Part shown: positions 16,438 through 25,346 of the stretch, one piece after another
Numbering within the stretch: position 1 is the first letter of the stretch
Layout of the letters: the number at the start of each line of letters is the position of its first letter
DNA from: Bacillus rhizoplanae
GTDB lineage: Bacteria > Bacillota > Bacilli > Bacillales > Bacillaceae_G
Length of the DNA: 51,854 nucleotides
Assembly: GCF_917563915.1 (NCBI RefSeq)
Contig: NZ_CAKJTI010000024.1
Coordinates: 1-51,854, forward strand
Direction of reading: 5' to 3'
Notes under the pieces: generated by a model
What the model was told of the DNA's origin: nothing
Database searches by the model: none
Seen by the model: the letters and a program-made list of their open reading frames with translations, nothing else
Position numbers and translations under genes: made by a program

Positions 16438-17607
16438 TTATCTAGGCTTCTTCTTCCCATTAAATGCAGGTTTCTTTTTCTTTGGAGCTTTCGGTTTCGA
16501 TTCAACAAATGATCCTTTAAACATTTCTTGCTTGTTGAACTGAATACCTAACTTCTTCGCAAATTGAAGTAACTTCTTCTCTTCTTGCAGTGTTACAAGC
16601 GAAACGACTGTCCCTTCTTTACCCATACGTCCTGTACGTCCTGAACGATGAATATATTGATCGAGTGTATCTGGTAATTCTAAATGAATAACATGTGTTA
16701 AATCATCAATATCTAATCCGCGTGCCGCAATATCTGTCGCTAATAAGATTTCTACTTTTCCTTGACGGAATGCGCGCATCGTTGCTTCACGTTCTTGTTT
16801 GTTTGCTTCTGCATGAAGAGCTGCTGCTTTCATCTTACGGAATTTCAATTTTTCAGCAATTTCATCTAAACGGAATGGATCATTTAAAAAGGCAACTGCT
16901 TTTACATCGCCAGTATGCATAATTCTTCTAATATACTCGTTCTTTTCACGACGCTCGCAAACGATATACGTATGCTCAACAAGACTCTTCGTTTCCGTAC
17001 GTTTTACGCGAATCAATTGCGGTTCAACGGCAAAATCACGCGCTACTTCCTCTGCATCTTTTGTCATTGTTGCAGAGAAGAATACTACTTGACGATCACG
17101 CATTGTCGATTTAATTACATCGGACACAGCATCTATCATCTTTTGTTTTACGATTTGATCAAACTCATCAAATACAATTGTTTTCACTTCATGCATTTTC
17201 AATTTCTTCATGCGGATTAGTTCTAAAATACGTCCAGGTGATCCAACGATCACTCGTGGATGTTTCTTTAACTTCTCTACTTGACGCTTAATATCCGCGC
17301 CGCCAATTAAAGATGCACCTGAAATATCAGTTCCCGCCGTAAACTTTTGCACTTCTTCATGAATTTGCATCACAAGTTCACGCGTCGGTGCTAAAATGAC
17401 TACTTGAGGTTGTTTCACTTCAGGATTAATTTTATGTAAAAGTGGCAATAAATACGCTAATGTTTTACCTGTCCCAGTTGGGGATTCAGCAATAACATCT
17501 TGTCCTTCTAGAATAGTTGGAATAGCTTGCTTTTGGATTTCAGTAAACTCTTTAAAACCAGCCTTCTCCCAAGCTTGTTGCAAAAATGGTTGCATATCTT
17601 TTATCAT
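16438..17607 (-). CDS. yfmL: DEAD-box RNA helicase, YfmL type
   Basis: This 389-residue helicase has all core motifs: SPTGTGKT (42-49), APTRELV, GSPGR, motif II DEFD (147-150) in place of DEAD, SAT (178-180), ATDIAARGLDI and HRSGRTGRMG. A basic tail (KPKAPKKKKPAFNGKKKPR) probably binds RNA. YfmL in B. subtilis acts in ribosome assembly. It is 19 bases downstream of the next gene and probably in an operon with it. Motif II is altered at the third residue only, so activity is expected. Confidence 0.92.
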   Translation of the reverse strand: MIKDMQPFLQQAWEKAGFKEFTEIQKQAIPTILEGQDVIAESPTGTGKTLAYLLPLLHKINPEVKQPQVVILAPTRELVMQIHEEVQKFTAGTDISGASLIGGADIKRQVEKLKKHPRVIVGSPGRILELIRMKKLKMHEVKTIVFDEFDQIVKQKMIDAVSDVIKSTMRDRQVVFFSATMTKDAEEVARDFAVEPQLIRVKRTETKSLVEHTYIVCERREKNEYIRRIMHTGDVKAVAFLNDPFRLDEIAEKLKFRKMKAAALHAEANKQEREATMRAFRQGKVEILLATDIAARGLDIDDLTHVIHLELPDTLDQYIHRSGRTGRMGKEGTVVSLVTLQEEKKLLQFAKKLGIQFNKQEMFKGSFVESKPKAPKKKKPAFNGKKKPR

Positions 17608-17626
17608 TTCTTTTTCTCCTTTATCT

Positions 17627-18154
17627 CTATTTTTGAAGAAATTGTTGTATTATTCGCATCGTTTCTATCATATGAGAAATAACAGCTATTAAGTCATCAA
17701 CATGGTCTTCTGTAATCACTTTTTGAAATAAAATTTCTACCTTATTATGATATGAAATCGCTTGCTTATTATATTCATATGAAATTTGCTGCGTAATCAT
17801 TCGTTCTTTTCCCCATATGGATTGTAGCAACGCTTCAATTTCTTGACAATCTTTTTCTGGATGCTTCAAAGAAAATGCAAAGAAAAGCTTCATTTCACAG
17901 CCAGGCACAAAATACGGTACCTCTAATATCTCACCTGATAAATTTTCTGCATTAACTGATAATAAAAATGTTGCTTCTACTAGTGACTCTATATATTCTT
18001 TCAGTTGAAACGAAATGGTATATGTACGACTAAACGACGCTAGATCCATTATATCTTTTCGGTCAGTTACAATGATGTCACCATGCAAATCAAAATCATA
18101 TACAGCTCCTTCAACAATAACTTTTAAATTTTCAAAAGCAGTTGGATCAAACAT
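17627..18154 (-). CDS. Hypothetical protein upstream of the helicase gene
   Basis: I do not recognise this 175-residue soluble protein. It starts MFDPTAFENLKVIVEGAVYDFD, has a beta-rich N-terminal half and a helical C-terminal half (DDLIAVISHMIETMRIIQQFLQK). No catalytic motif is visible. The ATG is five bases after GGAGG. It is probably co-transcribed with yfmL. Confidence 0.8.
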   Translation of the reverse strand: MFDPTAFENLKVIVEGAVYDFDLHGDIIVTDRKDIMDLASFSRTYTISFQLKEYIESLVEATFLLSVNAENLSGEILEVPYFVPGCEMKLFFAFSLKHPEKDCQEIEALLQSIWGKERMITQQISYEYNKQAISYHNKVEILFQKVITEDHVDDLIAVISHMIETMRIIQQFLQK

Positions 18155-18169
18155 ATATTCCTCCAAAAA

Positions 18170-18196
18170 ACAAGCGCCTTTCCATCGAAAGGCGCC
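18170..18196 (-). terminator. Terminator of fhs
   Basis: GCGCCTTTC pairs with GAAAGGCGC over a four-base loop. On the minus strand it is followed by TTGTTTTTT, just before the ribosome site of the next gene. Confidence 0.85.
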
Positions 18197-18244
18197 TCGT
18201 GATGTACGTATAGTTTACCGATAAAAGAGAAGAAATACAACCTT

Positions 18245-19933
18245 TTAGAATAAACCTACTGCTTTTCCATCTTCATTTACGTCCATTTGAAGAGCAGCTG
18301 GTTTCTTCGGAAGTCCTGGCATTGTTAGCATTGTTCCTGTTAACGCTACGATAAATCCAGCACCAATAGATGGTTTTAACTCACGAATTGTTACAACAAA
18401 ATCAGATGGACGTCCTAATTTTGTCGCATCGTCAGAAAGAGAGTACTGTGTTTTTGCCATACAAATTGGCAAGTTGCCCCATCCTTCTCCCGCAAATTGC
18501 GTTAATTGCTTGCGAGCTTTTGGTGCAAATTCAATATCTTTTGCACCGTATACTTTTTGAGCAATTGTACGAATTTTTTCTTCTAATGGAAGTTCTAAAT
18601 CATATAAAGGTGCGTATTTATTTTCACCTTTTTCAATTACTTTTAATACCTTCTCTGCTAGGTCAACACCGCCTTGACCACCTTTTTCCCATACTTCTGT
18701 TAATGATACTTCGTAACCGCGCTCACCGCACCAATTTTGTAAGTACTCTACTTCAGCATCTGTATCTGTAATAAATTTGTTGATTGCAATAACAAACGGA
18801 ACACCAAATTCTTGAATGGTTTCAACGTGTTTTTGTAAGTTTTCCATACCTTTTGCTAACGCATCAACATTTTCTTCTTTTAACTCATCTTTCGCTACGC
18901 CGCCATGCATTTTAAGAGCACGAATTGTCGCAACAATGACAACTGCTTCTGGTTTAATACCTGCTGCACGCGCTTTAATGTCTAAGAATTTTTCAGCACC
19001 TAAATCTGCACCAAAACCAGATTCCGTAATCACATAATCACCCAGTTTAGCTGCCATTGTCGTTGCAATTACGCTGTTACAACCGTGTGCGATGTTGGCA
19101 AATGGTCCACCGTGAATAATTGCCGGTGTATTTTCTAACGTTTGTACTAAGTTTGGCTTTAATGCATCTTTTAATAGAAGTGTTAATGCACCTTCTACAC
19201 CTAAATCTTTTACTGTTACAGGCTCATTATCCATATTGTAGGCTACAACAATACGAGCTAAACGTACTTTTAAGTCTTGTACATCTGTCGCTAGACAGAA
19301 TACAGCCATAATTTCAGATGCAACTGTAATATCAAAACCATCTTCACGCGGTACACCTTGTACTGGTCCACCTAGACCAATTACAACATTGCGAAGCGCA
19401 CGGTCATTTAAATCTACACAGCGCTTCCATACAATTTTACGTGTATCGATGCGAAGGTCATTTCCTTGTTGAATATGGTTATCGATAAATGCTGCAAGTG
19501 CGTTATTTGCAGTTGTAATCGCATGAATATCGCCTGTAAAGTGAAGGTTAATGTCTTCCATTGGTACGACTTGCGAGTAACCACCGCCCGCTGCACCGCC
19601 TTTTAATCCCATAGTTGGTCCAAGAGATGGTTCACGAAGTGCAATAACTGCTTTTTTACCAATTTTATTAAAAGCTTGCCCTAAACCAACTGTTACAGTT
19701 GATTTCCCTTCCCCTGCTGGAGTAGGGTTAATCGCTGTAACTAAAACAATTTTTCCATCTTCTTTTTCTTGTAAGCGCTTAAAAATATTAAGAGATAACT
19801 TCCCTTTATAATGGCCGTATGGCTCTAATTCTTCTTCTAAAATGTTTAATTCTGATGCAATCTCTTGGATTCTCTTCATGCTTGCTTCTTGTGCAATTTC
19901 AATATCAGATTTTACTGTAGTAGTTGCTGTCAT
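18245..19933 (-). CDS. fhs: Formate-tetrahydrofolate ligase
   Basis: The enzyme makes 10-formyltetrahydrofolate from formate, ATP and THF for one-carbon metabolism. The 562-residue protein has the nucleotide loop TPAGEGKST at about 71-79 and the conserved [23 protein letters not shown] and [11 protein letters not shown] regions. The start at 19933 gives the usual family length. A GTG 21 codons upstream also has a good GGAGG site, so an N-terminally longer form cannot be excluded. It lies 80 bases downstream of a methyltransferase gene on the same strand. Confidence 0.96.
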   Translation of the reverse strand: MTATTTVKSDIEIAQEASMKRIQEIASELNILEEELEPYGHYKGKLSLNIFKRLQEKEDGKIVLVTAINPTPAGEGKSTVTVGLGQAFNKIGKKAVIALREPSLGPTMGLKGGAAGGGYSQVVPMEDINLHFTGDIHAITTANNALAAFIDNHIQQGNDLRIDTRKIVWKRCVDLNDRALRNVVIGLGGPVQGVPREDGFDITVASEIMAVFCLATDVQDLKVRLARIVVAYNMDNEPVTVKDLGVEGALTLLLKDALKPNLVQTLENTPAIIHGGPFANIAHGCNSVIATTMAAKLGDYVITESGFGADLGAEKFLDIKARAAGIKPEAVVIVATIRALKMHGGVAKDELKEENVDALAKGMENLQKHVETIQEFGVPFVIAINKFITDTDAEVEYLQNWCGERGYEVSLTEVWEKGGQGGVDLAEKVLKVIEKGENKYAPLYDLELPLEEKIRTIAQKVYGAKDIEFAPKARKQLTQFAGEGWGNLPICMAKTQYSLSDDATKLGRPSDFVVTIRELKPSIGAGFIVALTGTMLTMPGLPKKPAALQMDVNEDGKAVGLF

Positions 19934-19994
19934 ATTCCCTAGTCCCCCTTTAATTGTTTCTGAAAATATTGTATCAGTTTTTTGTATTTTCTGC

Positions 19995-20015
19995 ACTTAT
20001 AATCCTCCTATAAGT
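19995..20015 (-). promoter_or_regulatory. Hairpin presenting a Shine-Dalgarno sequence before fhs
   Basis: ACTTATA and TATAAGT pair around GGAGGAT, which would serve a GTG at 19996 in frame with fhs. It may be a leader or an upstream start. Confidence 0.4.
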
Positions 20016-20695
20016 TACTTCTTTTGAAACATAAATACCCACATAAATGTTAAAGCTTGCTGCAATTCAAGCGGAAGTTGTCCAATCATCTTTTCGCTTA
20101 CGCCACGCTTATATACGCCCATTCCATCTATTAAATTGAACCCTTGTTCCTGTGCAAGCTTTTGAAATTCCCACGGCATCATCGTATTACAAATAACATC
20201 TTTTCCATATAGACGTGGATAGCTATTTTCACGTGGCTTTGCTGTTGGTCCTAAAATGGCAATACATGCAAAACCTTCTGGCGCTAATACTCGCTTTATT
20301 TCTTGCAATGCTTGAAGTGGCGCTTCCGTCCATTCTAATGAATTTACTGCTAAAACTGATGCAAACTCCTCATCTTGAAACGGTAATGAAGTAAGATCTC
20401 CTACTATAAACGATAAATTAGGACCCTCACCGCGCTCTTTTCCTTTTTCAATCATTTGCTCTGATAAATCAATACCACAGGCTTTGTAACCAGCTTTATT
20501 TAATTTGTATGTGCCATATCCATCTCCGCACCCTACATCAAGAACAGTTGCCCCGTTTTGTATGTATTTTTGGAAAAATGGAATAATTTCACTACGGCTG
20601 CCACTATCCCACATTTCTTGACTATTTTGATTCCAAAAATCAGCATTATTATCCCATTTCTGCTGCGCTGCTTCATGCCAATTAAATTTTGTCAT
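20015..20695 (-). CDS. Class I SAM-dependent methyltransferase
   Basis: The 226-residue protein has motif I VLDVGCGDGYGT (about 52-63), an acidic residue after strand 2 (CGIDLS), FIVGDLTSLPF and the motif IV-like region VLAVNSLEW. This is the Methyltransf_11/25 type (UbiE-like fold), acting on small molecules. The substrate is unknown. The ATG follows AAAGGTGGG. Confidence 0.88.
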   Translation of the reverse strand: MTKFNWHEAAQQKWDNNADFWNQNSQEMWDSGSRSEIIPFFQKYIQNGATVLDVGCGDGYGTYKLNKAGYKACGIDLSEQMIEKGKERGEGPNLSFIVGDLTSLPFQDEEFASVLAVNSLEWTEAPLQALQEIKRVLAPEGFACIAILGPTAKPRENSYPRLYGKDVICNTMMPWEFQKLAQEQGFNLIDGMGVYKRGVSEKMIGQLPLELQQALTFMWVFMFQKK

Positions 20696-20905
20696 TATTG
20701 TCCCACCTTTACATTTTACATCTATTTAAAAGTCATTCTACATCATTTTACATTATTCCTGTTTATTCTTAAGGAGAGATGGATAACATAGCAATGGACA
20801 ATCACTTTCTCCATTTTTTATTTGTTTGGATATAAATAACAGGCATGCTTTTTTTCTTTATAAAAAATACTAAACATACCCTAAATCGAAAGAGAGGGCT
20901 ATTCA

Positions 20906-21244
20906 TTGCCAAAGAAACGAACGCATCATTTAAAAAGCGGAGAAAAACAGGAAGAATATGCGGTAGAAATCACCCCTCAGCGCCTTCCAATTAGACGTCG
21001 TCGTAAAGAAATCGATAAAGAAGAAGACAGAACAGACATTGGTACAATTGTTGGGTACATCGCATTATTTCTCTCTTTATTTTCAATTGCTTTCTATCCT
21101 ATTACATTTGGATCTCTTTCCATCTTAATTGGGCTTCTCGCTGTTCGTTATGAAGCAAAAACACTTGGATATACAGCTATTGGCTTTGGAGGATTTTCTC
21201 TACTTTTCAGTTTATTATATCCTCTCTTCTTATCAGCCTTTTAA
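20906..21244 (+). CDS. Small two-helix membrane protein (DUF4190-like)
   Basis: The 112-residue protein has a basic, charged N-terminus (KKRTHHLKSGEKQEE ... RRRRKEIDKEEDRTDIG) and two membrane segments (about 48-80 and 88-110). The motif GxIALFLSLFSIAFYPITFG then GLLAVRYEAKTLGYTAI fits DUF4190-type proteins. The start is TTG seven bases after AGAGGG. Function unknown. Confidence 0.75.
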   Translation: MPKKRTHHLKSGEKQEEYAVEITPQRLPIRRRRKEIDKEEDRTDIGTIVGYIALFLSLFSIAFYPITFGSLSILIGLLAVRYEAKTLGYTAIGFGGFSLLFSLLYPLFLSAF

Positions 21245-21281
21245 AAGGCGCTTTCTTATAAAGAACTAAAACAAAAAATAT

Positions 21282-21333
21282 TTGCAAACTAAAAAAGGAG
21301 TGAATCTTCACTTCTTTTTTAGCTTGCAAATCT
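21282..21333 (+). terminator. Very long hairpin, probable terminator
   Basis: Twenty-five-base arms (21282-21306 and 21309-21333) are complementary apart from two unpaired positions and face each other over two bases. The stem itself contains the A and T tracts (CTAAAAAAG/CTTTTTTAG). Confidence 0.65.
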
Positions 21334-21454
21334 ATCACCTTCATTATTGCGTTTTATAACTGAGTAAATTATTCATTCTAAACTTAGAGGATTGTCCATT
21401 TCAGATGCCCTCAGGTTACATATAATTTATTAAAAAAGGAGTTGTTATAGCAGT

Positions 21455-21982
21455 TTGGAAAATAAACAAGTAGATGCCTCTGCTGAGTTAGACGGACAAA
21501 AAACTATCGTTGAACGGTCTATACATGAGAAGCTAAAAGTTGTAATTGTTATTAACAACCAATTCACTAATGCACCAAATACTACACAACTAGCAAGTGG
21601 CGCAGGTCGAAGCAGTGCTGAAGGAAAAGCAAAAAATGAAGGCATGGAAGGCACCCAGTACGAATCACATGAAAACCATAAAACATGCTGTGCAGAAGAA
21701 GAAATCATCATTATTATTAATAATCAGATTAATTATGCAGGAGAGAACGATTCTAATTCATCTGCTACTCAAGTAGCAAGCGGTGGTGGCACATACAGTA
21801 CAAGTGGTACAAATTCGGCAATTGAAAATTCCAATACGAAACAACAAATTTCAATTGGTTGCTCAAAAGATGCTATAGGATTAAACAAAGGAATGAATAG
21901 TGACCAGATAGGAGCACATTCCAAAGTTTTCAACTCAAAACAACAATTTTCTGATGATGGACCTAAACTTTTCATCCCTTAA
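21455..21982 (+). CDS. Unknown protein with an internal duplication
   Basis: The 175-residue product is not recognised. Two related units are visible: residues 28-54 (KVVIVINNQF, then TQLASGAGRSS) and 84-112 (IIIIINNQIN, then TQVASGGGTYS). Each has a short beta-strand-like core followed by a Gly/Ser-rich turn. The rest is polar and Asn/Ser/Gln-rich, with a CC pair near residue 78. There is no signal peptide. The start is TTG with AGGAG 13 bases upstream, which is long, so the start is uncertain. It lies next to the tnpB element, whose right end follows it by 26 bases. Confidence 0.65.
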   Translation: MENKQVDASAELDGQKTIVERSIHEKLKVVIVINNQFTNAPNTTQLASGAGRSSAEGKAKNEGMEGTQYESHENHKTCCAEEEIIIIINNQINYAGENDSNSSATQVASGGGTYSTSGTNSAIENSNTKQQISIGCSKDAIGLNKGMNSDQIGAHSKVFNSKQQFSDDGPKLFIP

Positions 21983-22017
21983 AGAATGAACTGCCCTTTA
22001 CGTATAGGATGAAAACT

Positions 22018-22053
22018 CCCGCCACTTATCTCCTTCGGATCTTGAAGTGGGGG
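22018..22053 (-). ncRNA. Right-end hairpin, probable 3' part of the omega RNA
   Basis: On the minus strand CCCCCACTT pairs with AAGTGGCGGG (one bulge) about 18 bases after the tnpB stop. In this family the RNA guide scaffold overlaps the 3' end of tnpB and the guide lies just outside the element, here 22008 down to about 21991. Confidence 0.55.
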
Positions 22054-22070
22054 TTTCTCGTGTATCACCT

Positions 22071-23525
22071 TCAAGAGATGCTTAACACGAGTGGAGTTGA
22101 CACAGCTGCCTGATGGCACAACCCCTCTATTCCATCGGCAAACGCCTTTGGAACTGCTTTTTTTAAGATGTTATAGGAAGCATTCACATCTGCGTTCAGT
22201 AGTTTGTTCTCTTTCGTACGATACAAGCCACGTGTAATCCGTTTTCCACTAAATATAGGAATGTCTTCCTCACCGTAAGTGGGAATCGCATCATTGTCTA
22301 GAAAGGATGCCTTGCTTGTATACGATTCTTCCACGACTGGTACCATTATTCCCTGTCGATTCGCCTTATAAGTGATCATTTCAATAAGTAGATTATGTGG
22401 AATATGGCAGAAGGATTGATTCTGTTTTTTCCCCATCTCACTGTTTTGTTTCCATGCTATATTTTTCCCAATCACAATCACAGAAATCTCCTGTTGAATC
22501 GCCAGCTGGACAATATGATAACTCATTTTGTGAAAGAGATCTTTTATCTTGAGAAACCGTTTCTCATGAAGCCTCTCTAAGCGGTTTGATGTATGTGGTC
22601 CTTCTTTTGGTTCTTTTCCATGACGAAGAATACCAAGTAAACGAGCCCTTTGCTTGTTGTAATATTGATTGATGCTTTTGATCACATTGCCCTTTACTAA
22701 CACAGGTATGGTTCCTGTATTCGTTACGATGGTTGCAATGTTATGAATCCCTAAATCAATACTCATATAGCGATTGTTATCTACATGCTCAGGCGCTGGC
22801 TCAGATTTTCCTGTCACGATTTCCACTTTAAACTTCCCGTAAGCAGGAGAAACACGTACCTCTTTTAGATTTTCGATATATCCGAACAATTTACCGATAT
22901 TTAATTTTATGTTTGTTTTTGGAAAACGAATGTATTTATCTTGGAGTTTACACACTTGATTCGTGAAAACAATTTCTTTCATAGATGATTTCATATATTT
23001 GGGAATGCGAGGTCTGCCAGTAAAAGTGGAAGGATGTTTCTGATATGCTTTCATAGAAGTGAAGAATGACTTCCAATTTTGATACAACTTCTTCATGACT
23101 GCTTGATTCATTTGAGCTGGTAAATTCATATAATCTTGTTGTTTCATTGTTTTAAACAAACAATCTAGAAAGTTATAGGATAGAAACGATTTCTCTTTTG
23201 TCGGTAATGTAAACAAGTTACATTTCATTTCTTTTTGTTCTTTAACAGGTTTTGCTTTCTGTTTTTGCACACGTTTTTGGTACGCACGAAGTTGATTTTC
23301 GTTCATGATTTCAATCTGTGTTTGTAATGTATGAAGGACTTCTTGCTGAAGGGGCTGTAATGGTTGATTCGTACGTAAGGCCGTATACACTTGGCGAATA
23401 TAGAAGTTTGTTGTATTGTAGAGATTTTTTGCGTTTTGACACATTTTTAGGAAGTAAGAGTATAATTTATGACCTTTCTTGATCCAAATTTGATAGGTTG
23501 CATATTCTTTTTCTTTTGTCATCAT
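22071..23525 (-). CDS. tnpB: TnpB RNA-guided nuclease
   Basis: The 484-residue protein is a TnpB of the IS605 group. The RuvC-I Asp is in MSIDLGIHNIATI (about 257) and the RuvC-III Asp in LLNADVNASYN (about 446). The normal RuvC-II position reads VIVIGKNIAW, with no Glu; an alternative Glu pair occurs in VVEESYTSK (about 399-400). The usual CxxC zinc-finger cysteines between RuvC-II and III are missing. This matches the subgroup with a rearranged catalytic site. ATGATG follows GGAGGTGAAC; the first ATG at 23525 was chosen. Full length, no frameshift. Confidence 0.92.
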   Translation of the reverse strand: MMTKEKEYATYQIWIKKGHKLYSYFLKMCQNAKNLYNTTNFYIRQVYTALRTNQPLQPLQQEVLHTLQTQIEIMNENQLRAYQKRVQKQKAKPVKEQKEMKCNLFTLPTKEKSFLSYNFLDCLFKTMKQQDYMNLPAQMNQAVMKKLYQNWKSFFTSMKAYQKHPSTFTGRPRIPKYMKSSMKEIVFTNQVCKLQDKYIRFPKTNIKLNIGKLFGYIENLKEVRVSPAYGKFKVEIVTGKSEPAPEHVDNNRYMSIDLGIHNIATIVTNTGTIPVLVKGNVIKSINQYYNKQRARLLGILRHGKEPKEGPHTSNRLERLHEKRFLKIKDLFHKMSYHIVQLAIQQEISVIVIGKNIAWKQNSEMGKKQNQSFCHIPHNLLIEMITYKANRQGIMVPVVEESYTSKASFLDNDAIPTYGEEDIPIFSGKRITRGLYRTKENKLLNADVNASYNILKKAVPKAFADGIEGLCHQAAVSTPLVLSIS

Positions 23526-23625
23526 GTTCACCTCCTTCTTTCCTTCATGATACTACAAAGTAGTCAAAAGGAACATATATTCGCCATGCTGCGAAAATAT
23601 TTTTACAAATGCGATGGCAATTCAT

Positions 23626-23670
23626 CTCCACCTTAAACTGGGCTATGCCCTACACGTTTTGAAGATGGAG
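23626..23670. repeat. Left-end hairpin of the tnpB element
   Basis: CTCCAYCTT pairs with AAGGTGGAG-type sequence and an inner GGGC-ATA-GCCC stem caps it. Subterminal hairpins like this are recognised by Y1 transposases. Confidence 0.6.
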
Positions 23671-23692
23671 TTTTCTTGCCAATTTTTCGATA

Positions 23693-23740
23693 AAATAAAT
23701 GCATCCACTCACAATTGTTGAATGGATGCATTTATTTTAT
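23693..23740 (-). terminator. Strong terminator beside the element's left end
   Basis: AAAATAAATGCATCCA and TGGATGCATTTATTTT are perfect complements. The first bases coincide with the element's TTTAT boundary. Confidence 0.85.
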
Positions 23741-23751
23741 CCCTTTGCTTA

Positions 23752-23961
23752 TTAACGAAATAACATCACATAACCGCAACCACTGCAATGATAAGCAGTA
23801 ATTTCTTGAAATACAGGATAGTTCTCCTCATCTCGCTGTTCAATAAATACTTTTTCAAAACGATACATATTCGGCGCATACGCCCAATCTTGTTTTGTAC
23901 GAGCATATAAGGTGGACGAAAAAAATTCTTCTCCTCCGCAAACCATACAAGTCTTTTTCAA
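23752..23961 (-). CDS. Small zinc-ribbon protein
   Basis: The 69-residue protein has two CxxC pairs, C5-MV-C8 and a C-terminal HCSGCGYVML, enough to hold one zinc ion in a ribbon. Between them are conserved-looking aromatic and charged residues. It probably binds nucleic acid or a protein partner, which is inference. The start is TTG after GGAGGAG. Confidence 0.8.
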   Translation of the reverse strand: MKKTCMVCGGEEFFSSTLYARTKQDWAYAPNMYRFEKVFIEQRDEENYPVFQEITAYHCSGCGYVMLFR

Positions 23962-24011
23962 AATACTCTCCTCCCCAAGCCTGTCTTACCATAACTATAT
24001 GAGGGAGAGTA

Positions 24012-24047
24012 TAAAAAAAAGACCTTCTAAATATTAGAAAGTCTTTT
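24012..24047 (-). terminator. Terminator overlapping the 3' end of the single-TM gene
   Basis: AAAGACTTTC and GAAGGTCTTT pair around TAATATTTA, followed by eight T residues on the minus strand. The stem contains the gene's last codons. Confidence 0.8.
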
Positions 24048-24354
24048 CGGAGGAAAAGAGGAACATCCCCAATATTCCAATGGCACTATACGTCTTCTTT
24101 TTTCCTGTTTCTGTTTGAAAGGTTTGTTCTATTTTCATAAAGAATACGCCGTTTCGAACATCACTACTAACAAACTCTAGTTTCTCTTCTTTATTATCTT
24201 TTTGCTGCGTACAATTAAAACTCATTTCACTACACACAATTGAATATTCATCTGCTAAATGTTTTTGAAAGTCTGCTTCTTTCGGACAAGTTAATAATAA
24301 AATTGCTACAAATATAATACTACTAATACCTATTATTGTGAAAGTCTTCCCCAT
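24034..24354 (-). CDS. Membrane-anchored small protein of unknown function
   Basis: The 106-residue protein begins MGKTFTIIGISSIIFVAILLLT, one membrane helix or signal anchor, followed by a soluble domain with CSEMSFNC. The later part (NGVFFMKIEQTFQT ... AIGILGMFLF) looks beta-rich. It resembles DUF4359-type proteins, but weakly. The start at 24354 follows AAAGGAG. Confidence 0.65.
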   Translation of the reverse strand: MGKTFTIIGISSIIFVAILLLTCPKEADFQKHLADEYSIVCSEMSFNCTQQKDNKEEKLEFVSSDVRNGVFFMKIEQTFQTETGKKKTYSAIGILGMFLFSSEKTF

Positions 24355-24371
24355 TTTATCTCCTTTCAAAA

Positions 24372-24403
24372 AAGAAAGAAAACTTGACTCCTATCGTCAA
24401 GTT
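24372..24403 (-). terminator. Terminator of the following hypothetical gene
   Basis: AACTTGAC and GTCAAGTT pair over seven bases; the minus strand then reads TTCTTTCTTTTTT. Confidence 0.75.
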
Positions 24404-24406
24404 CCC

Positions 24407-25153
24407 TTAGTCCATTATCCACTGCCACTCTTGTTCTTTCTTATCAAAGATAAGCCATCCCGTTTTAGAAGCTTCACTTTTCAAATCTTCTAAACCATCT
24501 AGAACTTCATTTGTACTTTCATATGAGCCGATGACATAAACAGGAATCTCTAAACCACGCCTTGATTCTATTTTTCCTGCTAAGTCCAGGTATAAACCAT
24601 CTTCCATAAATGGCAAAAGTTCGAGAATAACCTCTTTTGAAATTGCCGGATAAATTTTCGATTTTTGAAAGAATGTGAATCGTTTTTTTCCAAATGAGCC
24701 AAGTTTATACGGAATTACCTTAGTAAGCATTCCAACAAAGTCCGGCATTCTTCGGTAATATACCTTATTGTACCAGCCATCATCATGAGAAAGATAAACG
24801 AATCTATTTTTCAAAAGTGGGAAAAAGGCCTTCCCAAGCGGTTCCTTTTTGTGTGCCAAATAGAGTAATTCTGCAATTTCTTTTGGCTCCAATTCATCCA
24901 AGTCATTTACATCATCAAAATCAACCCAGCAAAATTCTTCAAACTTCTCAACATCTGCTGCAATTAATTTATGTATACTCTCTTCCTCTGCATATTCAAA
25001 TAAAGTATGATAATGAAAATCCGCCCATTCAAAACTATGCTTTAAAAGCAGAACTTGATGAAGCGGCGAAGGAATATTGCTTGCAAATTCCTCAAACGTA
25101 ATTCCAGATGTGATAAAACAATGATTGCGACGATTACCATTAATATAAATCAT
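24407..25153 (-). CDS. Hypothetical soluble protein
   Basis: I do not recognise this 248-residue protein. It is rich in aromatic residues (FEWADFHYHTLFEYAEEES, FVYLSHDDGWYNKVYYRRMPDF) and has no membrane segment or signal peptide. The C-terminus (TGWLIFDKKEQEWQWIMD) looks like a closing beta strand. The start is unsure: ATG 25153 has GGAGG 19 bases upstream, too far, while the frame is open for 34 more codons. No neighbour suggests a role. Confidence 0.65.
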   Translation of the reverse strand: MIYINGNRRNHCFITSGITFEEFASNIPSPLHQVLLLKHSFEWADFHYHTLFEYAEEESIHKLIAADVEKFEEFCWVDFDDVNDLDELEPKEIAELLYLAHKKEPLGKAFFPLLKNRFVYLSHDDGWYNKVYYRRMPDFVGMLTKVIPYKLGSFGKKRFTFFQKSKIYPAISKEVILELLPFMEDGLYLDLAGKIESRRGLEIPVYVIGSYESTNEVLDGLEDLKSEASKTGWLIFDKKEQEWQWIMD

Positions 25154-25314
25154 ATTTTTGATTTGGTCAGATCCTCCAGACAAAGCACCTAGCCACCTTC
25201 GTTTTATATGTTTCAATACTATAGGATATTTTATCACGAAAATTTTTAGAAACATAGAAAAAACTATAAAAACTATTTACATTTTTATGAGTTTTATTAC
25301 ATCACCGTTACAAG

Positions 25315-25346
25315 AAAAAATGCCTGCTTATAAACAGGCATTTTTT
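25315..25346. terminator. Terminator of gerW
   Basis: AAAAAATGCCTG and CAGGCATTTTTT are perfect complements over a short loop. Confidence 0.85.

Larger units (their letters stand above)
22009..23689 (-). mobile_element. IS200/IS605-family element carrying tnpB only
   Basis: The element has one gene, tnpB, and subterminal hairpins at both ends but no tnpA. Read on the minus strand, the left end starts after TTTAT (23690-23694) with a hairpin at 23626-23670. The right end has the hairpin at 22018-22053 and finishes at TTCAT (22009-22013). TTTAT would be the target/TAM and TTCAT the matching element motif, as in related Geobacillus elements; this boundary call is inference. The left end abuts a terminator. 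Confidence 0.75.
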
